Assembly: GCA_900552925.1 (NCBI GenBank)
Contig: USBH01000008.1
Location: 1-15,240 of the forward strand
Direction of reading: 5' to 3'
Source: an uncultured Oscillospiraceae bacterium
GTDB lineage: Bacteria; Bacillota; Clostridia; Oscillospirales; Acutalibacteraceae
Length of the DNA: 15,240 bases
Part shown: piece after piece, positions 6,458-13,144 of the stretch
How the letters are laid out: each line of letters begins with the position of its first letter
How positions within the stretch are numbered: the stretch's first letter is position 1
Position numbers and translations under genes: made by a program
The notes under the pieces: generated by a model
Databases searched by the model: none
Told to the model about the DNA's origin: nothing
Seen by the model: the letters and a program-made list of their open reading frames with translations, nothing else

Positions 6458-6766
6458 ATGAGCATAGACAACGAACAGGAATACGAGGCCGATCTCGTCG
6501 TTCTGCTGGATGACGAGGGCAACGAGCACGAGTTTGAAATCATCGATGAAATCGAAAACGACGACGGCTACTTCATGGCGCTGATCCCGACGCTCAACGA
6601 CGCCGAGGGCGATGTTGCGGACGCCGACGAGTACTATATCTTCGAGCTTGTCAATGTGGACGGCGAAGAACAGCTCTCCGAGGTGGAGGATGAAGCGCTG
6701 CTCGATAAGCTGGCGGACATTTTCGAATCGCGTTATGCGCAGGCCATGGAGGACGAGGAGGAATAA
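6458..6766 (+). CDS. DUF1292 family protein (YrzB-like)
   Basis: A 102-residue, strongly acidic cytoplasmic protein. The conserved DUF1292 core is LDDEGNEHEFEIIDEIENDDGYFMALIP (about 17-44), followed by DEYYIFELVNVDGEEQLSEVEDE (65-87) and a C-terminal helix with the usual FESRYAQAMED ending. Length and layout fit the family, which is widespread in Firmicutes. Its biochemical role is unknown. The ATG has AGAAAGGACGG about 10 nt upstream. It has its own promoter at 6381-6409 with a nearby inverted repeat. The structured RNA that follows begins about 43 nt after the stop and has no clear promoter of its own. Confidence 0.93.
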   Translation: MSIDNEQEYEADLVVLLDDEGNEHEFEIIDEIENDDGYFMALIPTLNDAEGDVADADEYYIFELVNVDGEEQLSEVEDEALLDKLADIFESRYAQAMEDEEE

Positions 6767-6809
6767 CCTCCCACACATAACAGTCCCGCGCATGTAAACA
6801 ATAAAATTA

Positions 6810-7003
6810 CCTGCCCGATACGCGGACCGTGCAAGAATAACCCTACACTCAAATAATCGGGAGCCCGGCTCCGCAGGCGGACTGCAGACCTCCCGGCGGC
6901 GGCTTTGCCCGCCGTTGGACGAAGGGAGCGCGAACCCTGTGGGAGGGCACCCACCTGCTTTTACAGTAGCAGGTTATTGAGAGCACGTTACGGTCGGGCG
7001 GGG
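6810..7003 (+). ncRNA. ssrS: structured RNA, probably 6S RNA
   Basis: About 195 nt, the usual 6S size, with long-range pairing of both ends. CCTGCCC (6810-6816) pairs with GGGCGGG (6996-7002), GACCG (6825-6829) with CGGTC (6991-6995), and CTCAAATAA (6848-6856) with TTATTGAG (6974-6981, one bulge). Inside are a stem CTCCC/GGGAG (6890-6894 with 6924-6928) capped by a GC-rich hairpin, and a hairpin CCTGCT/AGCAGG (6954-6973). The GGGCACCCACCTGC stretch resembles what I remember of Firmicute 6S RNAs. 6S RNA binds the sigma-A RNA polymerase holoenzyme and dampens transcription in stationary phase. No good promoter is seen directly upstream; TAAAAT at 6802-6807 lacks a -35 box. The alternative is a leader or attenuator for the following GNAT-azlCD genes. 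Family assignment is from memory and structure, not a model search. Confidence 0.55.
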
Positions 7004-7019
7004 ATTTTTATGCTCTTTT

Positions 7020-7044
7020 AAAGGCGGTGAACACCGCCTTTTTT
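7020..7044 (+). terminator. intrinsic terminator after the structured RNA
   Basis: Stem GGCGGT/ACCGCC (7023-7028 with 7033-7038), loop GAAC, preceded by AAA and followed by six T. Confidence 0.9.
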
Positions 7045-7121
7045 CAATTTCCTTTTTCCTTGCAGAAAGACCGAAAAAGTCCCGCACGGGAGAAAACCGC
7101 ACACAGAAGGGAAAATCTATC

Positions 7122-7583
7122 ATGCAGATACGGCAGCTGACAGACGACACGGAAAAGCAGCGGGTGACGCGGCGCATCCTCGAGGCGCTTCCCGACTGGT
7201 TCGGGATACCGGAAGCCCGGGAAGAATACATTGCCGAAAGCGCCGGCAAAGCGTTTTTCTGCGCTTACGACGGGGACAGCCCCGCCGGCTTCCTGTACCT
7301 GAAGGAGACGGGACGCGACACGGTCGAGCTATACGTCATGGGCGTTCTGCCGCAGCTCCACCGGCGCGGCGTCGGGCGGGAACTGCTGAACCGCGCCAGG
7401 GAAGCCGCGCGGGAGATGGGCTACGCTTTTATGCAGGTGAAAACGGTGCAGATGGGAAAATACCCGCAGTACGACAGGACGAACCGATTTTACCGCGCCC
7501 TCGGCTTCAAGGAATTCGAGGTGTTCCCCACGCTGTGGGACCCGGGCAACCCGTGCCAGATCTACGTCCTGTATTTGCAGTAA
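7122..7583 (+). CDS. GNAT family N-acetyltransferase
   Basis: A 153-residue protein with one GNAT domain. Motif A, the acetyl-CoA pyrophosphate loop, is RRGVGREL at residues 81-88, preceded by the beta strand VELYVMGVLP. The C-terminal part has NRFYRALGFKEFEVF, the usual motif-B region with a tyrosine near the catalytic position. The substrate cannot be predicted. The start is an ATG with AGAAGGGAAA about 8 nt upstream. azlC begins only 14 nt after the stop, so the two are probably co-transcribed. No clear promoter is visible between the terminator ending at 7044 and the start, so expression may depend on read-through or on a weak promoter. Confidence 0.9.
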   Translation: MQIRQLTDDTEKQRVTRRILEALPDWFGIPEAREEYIAESAGKAFFCAYDGDSPAGFLYLKETGRDTVELYVMGVLPQLHRRGVGRELLNRAREAAREMGYAFMQVKTVQMGKYPQYDRTNRFYRALGFKEFEVFPTLWDPGNPCQIYVLYLQ

Positions 7584-7597
7584 AGGGGAGTTGCGCC

Positions 7598-8329
7598 ATG
7601 CAGACAAAAACACAGAATTTCCGGGCGGGCCTGCGCGACGGCCTGCCGATCTGCCTCGGCTATTTCGCCGTGTCGTTTGCGTTCGGCATTCAGGCCGCGG
7701 GCATCGGCCTTTCCGTACCGGAGGCCGCCGCGGTTTCCGCCGCAAACCTGACCTCCGCCGGGCAGTTTGCCGCGCTCGGCATCATCGCCGCGGGCGCTTC
7801 CTACCTGGAGCTTGCCTTTACCCAGCTCGTCATCAACCTGCGGTATTTTCTGATGTCCTGCGCGCTTTCGCAGCGGCTTTCCCCCGACATGCGCTTTGCG
7901 CACCGTTTCGGCATCGCCTACGGCATGACGGATGAGATTTTCGCCGTCAGCTTCAGCCGCCCGGCGCCGCTCTCCCCCTACTACAGCTACGGCCTGATCG
8001 CGGCGGCGGTCCCCGGCTGGGTGCTCGGCACCACGCTCGGCGCGGCGGCCGGCAGCATTTTGCCCGGCGTGCTCACCAACGCGCTCGGCATCGCGCTGTA
8101 CGGCATGTTCATCGCGATCGTCGTGCCGCCCGCAAAGGAAAACCGGGTCGTCGCCGGCGTCGCGCTGCTCTCGATGGCCGTATCCGCCTTGTTCACGTTT
8201 GCGCCCTACCTGCGGGAGATCTCCTCGGGCTTCCGCATCATCCTCGTGACGGTGCTCGTGGCGGGCGGCGCCGCGTGGCTCTTTCCGATCGAGGACAAGC
8301 CCGTAAAGGAGGAAGACCATGCGGCCTGA
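7598..8329 (+). CDS. azlC: AzlC family branched-chain amino acid export permease
   Basis: A 243-residue membrane protein with about 7 hydrophobic helices. Family features are SFAFGIQAAGIGLSVPEA near residue 27-44, the SAANLTSAGQFAALGI segment, LVINLRYFLMSCALS, and YGMTDEIFAVS. AzlC with AzlD forms an exporter of branched-chain amino acids and analogues such as 4-azaleucine in Bacillus. The ATG at 7598 is chosen because AAAGGGGAG lies about 8 nt upstream; an open frame extending back to 7535 overlaps the GNAT gene and lacks a ribosome site. The last 11 nt overlap azlD. The association with a GNAT enzyme may mean modification plus export of an amino acid derivative (speculation). Confidence 0.93.
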   Translation: MQTKTQNFRAGLRDGLPICLGYFAVSFAFGIQAAGIGLSVPEAAAVSAANLTSAGQFAALGIIAAGASYLELAFTQLVINLRYFLMSCALSQRLSPDMRFAHRFGIAYGMTDEIFAVSFSRPAPLSPYYSYGLIAAAVPGWVLGTTLGAAAGSILPGVLTNALGIALYGMFIAIVVPPAKENRVVAGVALLSMAVSALFTFAPYLREISSGFRIILVTVLVAGGAAWLFPIEDKPVKEEDHAA

Positions 8330-8639
8330 GATCCTTACATACATCGCGGTGATGGCGCTCGTCACCTACCTGATCCGGCTGCTGCCGCTGACGCTGATCC
8401 GGAGCAGGATCACCAACAAATACATCCGCTCTTTTTTGTACTATGTGCCGTATGCGACGCTTTCCGCGATGACCTTCCCGGCGATCCTCACATCGACCGG
8501 CAGCGTGCTCAGCGCGTCGCTCGGGTTTGCGGCGGCGCTCTTCCTCGCCTTCCGCGGCAAAAGCCTGCTGTGCGTCGCCGTATTCGCGAGCGCCGTCGTG
8601 CTCGCCTGCGAGCTGCTGCTCCCGCTTCTGCCGCTGTGA
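8319..8639 (+). CDS. azlD: AzlD domain protein, small exporter subunit
   Basis: A 106-residue protein with about four hydrophobic helices and the AzlD-typical opening TYIAVMALVTYLIRLLPL, then RSFLYYVPYATLSAMTFPAIL. AzlD is the small partner required by AzlC. The start codon overlaps the end of azlC by 11 nt in another frame and has AAAGGAGG about 8 nt upstream, a layout for translational coupling. The unit ends at the terminator at 8688-8725. Confidence 0.93.
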   Translation: MRPEILTYIAVMALVTYLIRLLPLTLIRSRITNKYIRSFLYYVPYATLSAMTFPAILTSTGSVLSASLGFAAALFLAFRGKSLLCVAVFASAVVLACELLLPLLPL

Positions 8640-8687
8640 CGGCGGACGCGCTCAAAACCGGCGCCGCGCAAATAGAGCCGAAAAAGC

Positions 8688-8725
8688 AAAAGCAGTATCC
8701 GTCATCCTTCGGATACTGCTTTTTT
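8688..8725. terminator. two-way intrinsic terminator between convergent genes
   Basis: A perfect stem of about 14 bp (8688-8701 with 8710-8723), loop TCATCCTT, with A runs on the left and six T on the right. It can stop azlD transcription rightward and aldo/keto reductase transcription leftward. Confidence 0.93.
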
Positions 8726-8736
8726 GCCGTCAGGCC

Positions 8737-9861
8737 TTATTTTTCAAAATGTGCCGCCACCGTTTTCAGGTGCTCGATGATCGGCAGGTGCTGCGGGCAG
8801 ACGCCCTCGCACTGGCCGCACGCGATGCATTCGCTCGCCTTGCCGAAATCGTGCGTCAGGTTTTCGTAGTACCCGCTCTGCGGCGTCCAGCTCTTCCCCT
8901 TGATCTCCTGCATGTCCGCATTGTACAGCGAGAAGTATTTCGGGATCGCGATGCGCATCGGACATCCGTCGACGCAGTACGCACAGCCGGTGCAGGGAAT
9001 CGCGATGTTCGCATTGATCTGCTCCACGGCCTTGCGGACGACCGCGTGCTCCGCCTCGCTGAGCGGCTTGAAGTCCTGCATATAGCCGGTGTTGTCGAGC
9101 AGCTGCTCCATATTGCTCATGCCGGAAAGCACGATCTGCACGTTCGGCAGGCTCGCCGCAAAACGGACCGCCCAGGACGGGACGGACATCTCCGGCGCGA
9201 ACGACTTGAACATATCGGCGACCGCATCCGGCACAGCCGCGAGCGTGCCGCCCTTGACCGGCTCCATGACGAAGACCGGGACGCCGTGCTTTTCGGCGAC
9301 CTCGTAGCACTTGCGCGACTGCACGCCGGCGCTGTCCCAGTCGAGATAGTTGATCTGGAGCTGGACGAACTCAAACTCGGGGTGCTCGGTCAGCACGCGG
9401 TCGAGCAGGTCGGCCCCGTCGTGGAAGGAAAAGCCGATGTGTTTGACAAGGCCCTGCGCCTTCTTCTCGCGAATCCAAGAAAAGCAGTCGAGCGCGTTGT
9501 ACACGTCGAGGCTGTGCGCGTTGATGTCGTGCAGCAGGTAATAGTCGAAAAATTCGACGCCCGTCTTTTCACGCTGCTCGTTGAAGATCCGGTCGCGGTC
9601 CTCCTTCGTCTTGATAAAGCCGGAATGCAGCTTTGTCGCCAGCGTAAAGCTGTCGCGCGGGTGACGCTCGACAAGCGCCTCCTTTGCGGCGCGCTCGCTC
9701 TGAAACGCGCAGTACATCCACGCGGTGTCGAAGTAGGTGAAGCCGCGCTCGAGGAAGGTATCCACCATCTGCTTTGTCTGCTCCATGTCGATCTTGCCCG
9801 GATCGTTCGGGTCCAAAGACGGCAGGCGCATCAGGCCGAAGCCGAGTTTTTTCTGTGCCAT
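8737..9861 (-). CDS. aldo/keto reductase with C-terminal 2[4Fe-4S] ferredoxin domain
   Basis: A 374-residue protein. Residues 1-270 are an AKR barrel: [11 protein letters not shown] start, FDTAWMY (catalytic Asp and Tyr), LATKL (Lys), YYLLHDI (His) and VMEPVKGG. The C-terminus has two ferredoxin motifs: cysteines 290, 293, 296, 300 ([12 protein letters not shown]) and 345, 348, 351, 355 ([12 protein letters not shown]). This fused class is common in anaerobic Clostridia, and electron transfer between clusters and a reduced pyridine nucleotide is inferred; the substrate is unknown. I prefer the ATG at 9861, which has AAGGAGTGA at good spacing. The ATG at 9870 is also in frame but sits too close to that site. 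The promoter is at 9901-9929 and the two-way terminator lies 12 nt after the stop. Confidence 0.92.
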   Translation of the reverse strand: MAQKKLGFGLMRLPSLDPNDPGKIDMEQTKQMVDTFLERGFTYFDTAWMYCAFQSERAAKEALVERHPRDSFTLATKLHSGFIKTKEDRDRIFNEQREKTGVEFFDYYLLHDINAHSLDVYNALDCFSWIREKKAQGLVKHIGFSFHDGADLLDRVLTEHPEFEFVQLQINYLDWDSAGVQSRKCYEVAEKHGVPVFVMEPVKGGTLAAVPDAVADMFKSFAPEMSVPSWAVRFAASLPNVQIVLSGMSNMEQLLDNTGYMQDFKPLSEAEHAVVRKAVEQINANIAIPCTGCAYCVDGCPMRIAIPKYFSLYNADMQEIKGKSWTPQSGYYENLTHDFGKASECIACGQCEGVCPQHLPIIEHLKTVAAHFEK

Positions 9862-9900
9862 CGCACACATTCACTCCTTGTCTGATAAACATTCGCGCCT

Positions 9901-9929
9901 ATTTTAGCACGATACGACAGAAAATGCAA
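9901..9929 (-). promoter_or_regulatory. sigma-A promoter of the aldo/keto reductase gene
   Basis: On the minus strand, TTGCAT (9924-9929), a 17-nt spacer and TAAAAT (9901-9906). Predicted start near 9894, leader about 33 nt. It lies in the gap between the mazG-like gene and the reductase. Confidence 0.7.
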
Positions 9930-9937
9930 TGCGGCGT

Positions 9938-10237
9938 TCAGCGCGAGCCGGCGCTCCCCTTTTTGCGCAGCCGCGCCTCATATTTTTCCAGCACGCGCTC
10001 CAGCGCCTGCTGGGCGTCGACGTTCAGCGCGCAGCAGAGCGCCAGCAGCGAAAACAGGCAGTCCCCGAGCTCCTCCTCCGTCTCCGGCGTCGGCGCATAC
10101 GGCTCTTTCCCGTAGGACGACCCGCGCAGGATCTCCTTTGCGACCTCGCCGACCTCGCTCGCGAGGTCCAGGCAGCGGTACTCCGCGCCGCATTCTATAC
10201 CGTTCTGCAGCAAAAACTGCCGCACTCTTTCCTGCAC
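9938..10237 (-). CDS. MazG-like nucleotide pyrophosphohydrolase
   Basis: A 99-residue protein of the short all-alpha NTP pyrophosphohydrolase type. The metal-binding motif is present as EVGE (Glu28, Glu31) and ELGD (Glu56, Asp59), matching the MazG EExxE...ExxD pattern. Such enzymes hydrolyse NTPs or dNTPs to monophosphate and pyrophosphate, often as house-cleaning of abnormal nucleotides; the exact substrate is not evident. The start is a GTG at 10237 with GGAAGGG 7 nt upstream. The frame stays open to 10447, but that extension overlaps the gapA terminator and the gapA 3' end and is not coding-like. No own promoter is visible, so it may depend on read-through from gapA. Confidence 0.85.
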   Translation of the reverse strand: MQERVRQFLLQNGIECGAEYRCLDLASEVGEVAKEILRGSSYGKEPYAPTPETEEELGDCLFSLLALCCALNVDAQQALERVLEKYEARLRKKGSAGSR

Positions 10238-10285
10238 AACAAATCCCTTCCTTTCAAATCGGCGGCGCAAAAGGGCCGCGCAGAC

Positions 10286-10317
10286 AAAAAAGAAGGAGCA
10301 GGAAAACCTGCCCCTTC
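10286..10317 (-). terminator. intrinsic terminator of gapA
   Basis: On the minus strand an 11-bp stem with one G-U pair (10307-10317 with 10292-10302), loop TTTT, then six T (complement of 10286-10291). It lies 17 nt after the gapA stop. Confidence 0.9.
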
Positions 10318-10334
10318 CGTACAGACTGAAAAAA

Positions 10335-11369
10335 TCAGATTTCAGCGAAATACTTGATCGTTCTGACCATCTGGCTCGTGTAGGAGTTCTCGTTGTCGTA
10401 CCAGGAAACAACCTGAACCTCATAGAGGTCGTCCGCGATCTTCGCAACCATCGTCTGCGTTGCGTCGAACAGGGAGCCGTACTTCATGCCGATAACGTCG
10501 GAGGAAACGATCTGATCTTCGTTGTAGCCGAAGCTCTCGGAAGCCGCAGCCTTCATCGCCGCGTTGATGCCTTCCTTCGTGATGTCCGTGCCCTTGACGA
10601 CAGCCGTCAGGATCGTCGTGGAGCCGGTCGGAACCGGAACACGCTGTGCGGAACCGATGAGCTTGCCGTTGAGTTCCGGAATGACGAGGCCGATCGCCTT
10701 CGCAGCGCCCGTGGAGTTCGGGACGATGTTCGCAGCGCCGGCGCGTGCACGGCGGAGGTCACCCTTTCTGTGCGGGCCGTCGAGGATCATCTGATCGCCG
10801 GTGTAAGCGTGGATCGTGCTCATGATGCCGCTCTGGATCGGCGCATAGTCGTTGAGGGCCTTCGCCATCGGCGCGAGGCAGTTCGTCGTGCAGCTCGCAG
10901 CGGAGATGATCGTGTCGTCCGCGGTGAGGGTCTTCTCGTTTACGCTGTAAACGATCGTCGGGAGATCGTTGCCGGCCGGAGCGGAGATGACAACCTTCTT
11001 TGCGCCAGCGTCGATGTGCGCCTGGGACTTCGCCTTAGAGGTGTAGAAGCCCGTGCACTCGAGGACAACGTCAACGCCGATTTCGCCCCACGGAAGGTCC
11101 TTTGCGTCCTTTTCCGCGTAGATCTTCAGCGTCTTGCCGTCGACCGTGATGGTGTTCGCTTCGTCGTCGGCCTCAACCGTGTGCAGGCCTTCGCCGATCT
11201 TGCCGCAGTAACCGCCCTGCGCGGTATCGTACTTCAGAAGATGTGCGAGCATGGAGGGCTTCGTCAGATCGTTGATCGCAACAACCTCGTAACCCTCAGC
11301 GCCAAACATCTGTCTGAACGCCAGACGGCCAATACGGCCAAAACCATTGATTGCAACTTTAACAGCCAT
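10335..11369 (-). CDS. gapA: glyceraldehyde-3-phosphate dehydrogenase, type I
   Basis: A 344-residue glycolytic enzyme of normal length. The NAD-binding motif [13 protein letters not shown] opens the protein and the AINDL aspartate is typical of NAD-preferring forms. The active site [13 protein letters not shown] has the catalytic cysteine at residue 160; [10 protein letters not shown] carries the catalytic histidine. The C-terminus ends [15 protein letters not shown], as usual. It converts glyceraldehyde-3-phosphate, NAD and phosphate to 1,3-bisphosphoglycerate. The ATG has AGGAGGT about 10 nt upstream. It is a single-gene unit with promoter 11418-11446 and terminator 10286-10317. Codons differ from neighbours, with fewer rare ones, as expected for a highly expressed gene. 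Confidence 0.97.
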   Translation of the reverse strand: MAVKVAINGFGRIGRLAFRQMFGAEGYEVVAINDLTKPSMLAHLLKYDTAQGGYCGKIGEGLHTVEADDEANTITVDGKTLKIYAEKDAKDLPWGEIGVDVVLECTGFYTSKAKSQAHIDAGAKKVVISAPAGNDLPTIVYSVNEKTLTADDTIISAASCTTNCLAPMAKALNDYAPIQSGIMSTIHAYTGDQMILDGPHRKGDLRRARAGAANIVPNSTGAAKAIGLVIPELNGKLIGSAQRVPVPTGSTTILTAVVKGTDITKEGINAAMKAAASESFGYNEDQIVSSDVIGMKYGSLFDATQTMVAKIADDLYEVQVVSWYDNENSYTSQMVRTIKYFAEI

Positions 11370-11417
11370 GATTCTTAATACCTCCTGATATTTGTAGATA
11401 ATGGATCTGCTTATCTT

Positions 11418-11446
11418 ATTCTATAGCATTTCCGGGAATAATACAA
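11418..11446 (-). promoter_or_regulatory. sigma-A promoter of gapA
   Basis: On the minus strand, TTGTAT (11441-11446), a 17-nt spacer and TAGAAT (11418-11423). Predicted start near 11411, leader about 42 nt. Confidence 0.7.
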
Positions 11447-11489
11447 GACTTTTTTGGCAGAATCACAAACTTTTTCCTGAAAAAGATTT

Positions 11490-12386
11490 TCACTTAACGG
11501 AATCGGCCCTGGATCCGGCCTTTTTTTCGTGTGCCGGGACATGCTCCGGCGCGGCAGGTTTGAAAATTTCACCCTGCAGCGCAAAGAGCAGCGCCAGAAT
11601 ATGGATGCAGACCGCGAGCATCGCGAGCTGGATGGCATACGGCATCTCCGTGGCATAGCCGCGCCCGGCAACGATCAGCACGGTGTTCGAAAGCACGTAG
11701 GTCAGCCAGAGCACGACGGCCGGCAGCCCGAAGACGAACGCCGTCCGCGCCGTACTGCGCCCGCCGACGCCCGAGAGGAGCTTGCCCTCCGCGAGCAGGA
11801 AGAAGAGCATCGCCGCGCCGCCCCCGACCGTGTAGAGGTTCTCGACCGTCGTGGCCGATGCGGAATACAGCATGAAGGTCAGCAGCATGTAGCCCACGCC
11901 CCACACGACGCCGAGCGCCCAGAGCACGCCGGCCTTGCCGGGAAACGCCTTGCCGCGCATCCACAGGACCGCGGCGGCCACCGCGGCGGCGCCGAACAGC
12001 GCCGTAAAGACCGCGAATGGCACATGCGCCCCAACCTGCGACGGCAGCACGAAGTACGAAACGCCGAACGCGCGGTAAATATAGGCGTCCCAGAACAGCG
12101 CCGCCGCGCACAGCAGCAAGAATACGCCGACAAGCAGCGCCGAAACGCCCGCCGACCAGCTGCGGCCCCGCAGCAGCGACCCGCACCGGCGGCGGTCCGC
12201 AAGGCAGAGCACGCCGGAGACGACCGCTGCGACCAGCGTCACGCCGCTGTACAGGATCGTCAGCACGCCGCTGTCCGTCACAAAACCCGTATCGTAATCA
12301 AAAAAGAAAAGCATCTGGATGCAGCGCAGCGCGGCCCCCAGCAGAACGCCGACGCCCGCCACCCAGAACGCACATTTTGTCTTCAT
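11490..12386 (-). CDS. multi-pass membrane protein, function unknown
   Basis: A 298-residue protein with about eight hydrophobic helices and short loops. The region after helix 1 has the striking motif QMLFFFDYDTGFVTDSG (about 24-40); small polar loops follow, for example DRRRCGSLLRGRS near 68-80. The C-terminal tail (from about 275) is soluble and charged. No transporter or enzyme signature was recognised. The ATG has GGAGAAC 8 nt upstream, and an extended -10 promoter lies at 12450-12478. It is divergent from the MarR-ABC operon, sharing the 281-nt gap. No clear terminator follows; gapA with its own promoter comes next on the same strand. A similar helix-1/YDxxTG layout may exist in other gut Clostridia, but this is from memory and no family name is given. 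Confidence 0.85.
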   Translation of the reverse strand: MKTKCAFWVAGVGVLLGAALRCIQMLFFFDYDTGFVTDSGVLTILYSGVTLVAAVVSGVLCLADRRRCGSLLRGRSWSAGVSALLVGVFLLLCAAALFWDAYIYRAFGVSYFVLPSQVGAHVPFAVFTALFGAAAVAAAVLWMRGKAFPGKAGVLWALGVVWGVGYMLLTFMLYSASATTVENLYTVGGGAAMLFFLLAEGKLLSGVGGRSTARTAFVFGLPAVVLWLTYVLSNTVLIVAGRGYATEMPYAIQLAMLAVCIHILALLFALQGEIFKPAAPEHVPAHEKKAGSRADSVK

Positions 12387-12449
12387 CTTCAGTTCTCCAA
12401 TCCGAACCCCGCGGTCCGCACCGTTTCCGGCCGAAATTTGTACGGATTT

Positions 12450-12478
12450 ATTATACCATATCCGGGCGTGTATGAGAA
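12450..12478 (-). promoter_or_regulatory. extended -10 promoter of the membrane protein gene
   Basis: On the minus strand, TGG-TATAAT (extended -10; TATAAT at 12450-12455) with TTCTCA (12473-12478) as a weak -35 at 17-nt spacing. Leader about 57 nt. Confidence 0.7.
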
Positions 12479-12526
12479 CACCCGAAAAAAATTTTTTGCC
12501 CGCCGGAAAAATTCATCAAAGCCCTC

Positions 12527-12555
12527 TTGACATTGTTGGGTCAGGAAACTATAAT
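12527..12555 (+). promoter_or_regulatory. perfect-consensus promoter of the MarR-ABC operon
   Basis: TTGACA (12527-12532), a 17-nt spacer and TATAAT (12550-12555): consensus in all twelve box positions. Such a promoter would be strong unless repressed, which fits the overlapping inverted repeat. Predicted start near 12562, leader about 105 nt. Confidence 0.92.
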
Positions 12556-12574
12556 ATATTCCAAACTCAACAAT
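12532..12574. promoter_or_regulatory. candidate MarR operator
   Basis: An inverted repeat with arms ATTGTTG (12532-12538) and CAACAAT (12568-12574), extending inward to 11 matches of 14 per arm (also GT/AC and GG/CC). The centre (12553) falls in the -10 box. A third partial half-site ATGTTGAG occurs at 12603-12610. Its position makes autorepression by the downstream MarR protein likely. Confidence 0.65.
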
Positions 12575-12667
12575 TAAGCGCATGACCGTTCGCCGCATGC
12601 CGATGTTGAGCCGAGAAACAGTCTTCAAAACACGCAGATTATTTTTTCAGAAAGGATGCGACTTCAA

Positions 12668-13144
12668 ATGCCAAAAGAGCGGATTGACCACGCACTGCAC
12701 GCATTGAACGCCACAATGCGCCGGTTCATCGACAACTATTCCCACAAGCGGGAGAACGACCAGCTCACCGGGGCCAACACCTGGGTGATCCTCTTCATCG
12801 CCGAGCACAGCGGCTCCCCCGTTTACCTGCGGGACGTCGAGCGCCATTTCGGCATCACGCGGTCCACAGCCTCGAAGGTCGTCGACCTGCTCGTGCGCAA
12901 GGGCTTTGTGGAGCGCCACATCGGCGAGACCGACTCGCGCCTGCGCCGCCTGACGCTTACGCCGAAGGCCGAGGAGCTGCTGCAGACCATCAACCAGGAC
13001 CACGAAATGCTCGAGGGCGTGCTGACGCGCGGCTTTACGGCCAATGAGGTCCGCACGCTGGTGGCCTACCTGCAGCGCATGCAGGACAACATCGACATCG
13101 CCACCATGGAGCGGCAGAAGGCCGCAAAGGAGGGACGCACTTGA
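12668..13144 (+). CDS. MarR family transcriptional regulator
   Basis: A 158-residue regulator with one winged helix-turn-helix: recognition region YLRDVERHFGITRSTASKVV (about 53-72), then the wing GETDSRLRRLTLT (about 88-100), flanked by the dimer helices. MarR proteins are dimeric repressors, released by small aromatic ligands or by oxidation, that often control adjacent drug exporters. The only cysteine-free composition seen argues against thiol sensing (inference). I chose the ATG at 12668; AGAAAGG lies about 12 nt upstream, whereas the in-frame ATG at 12656 touches that site. The stop codon overlaps the ABC gene start (TTGA), so translation is probably coupled. Confidence 0.92.
   Translation: MPKERIDHALHALNATMRRFIDNYSHKRENDQLTGANTWVILFIAEHSGSPVYLRDVERHFGITRSTASKVVDLLVRKGFVERHIGETDSRLRRLTLTPKAEELLQTINQDHEMLEGVLTRGFTANEVRTLVAYLQRMQDNIDIATMERQKAAKEGRT

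Noticed and set aside
6858..6960. T-box or cobalamin riboswitch in the structured RNA
   Set aside because: The T-box GGTGGNACCGCG motif and the B12-box are absent; overall end pairing and length fit 6S RNA better.
8527..9885. 452-codon plus-strand open frame
   Set aside because: Overlaps azlD and runs antisense to the aldo/keto reductase, whose catalytic and cysteine motifs are intact.
11529..12530. 333-codon plus-strand open frame
   Set aside because: Antisense to the membrane protein gene; low-complexity R/Q/H/A composition.
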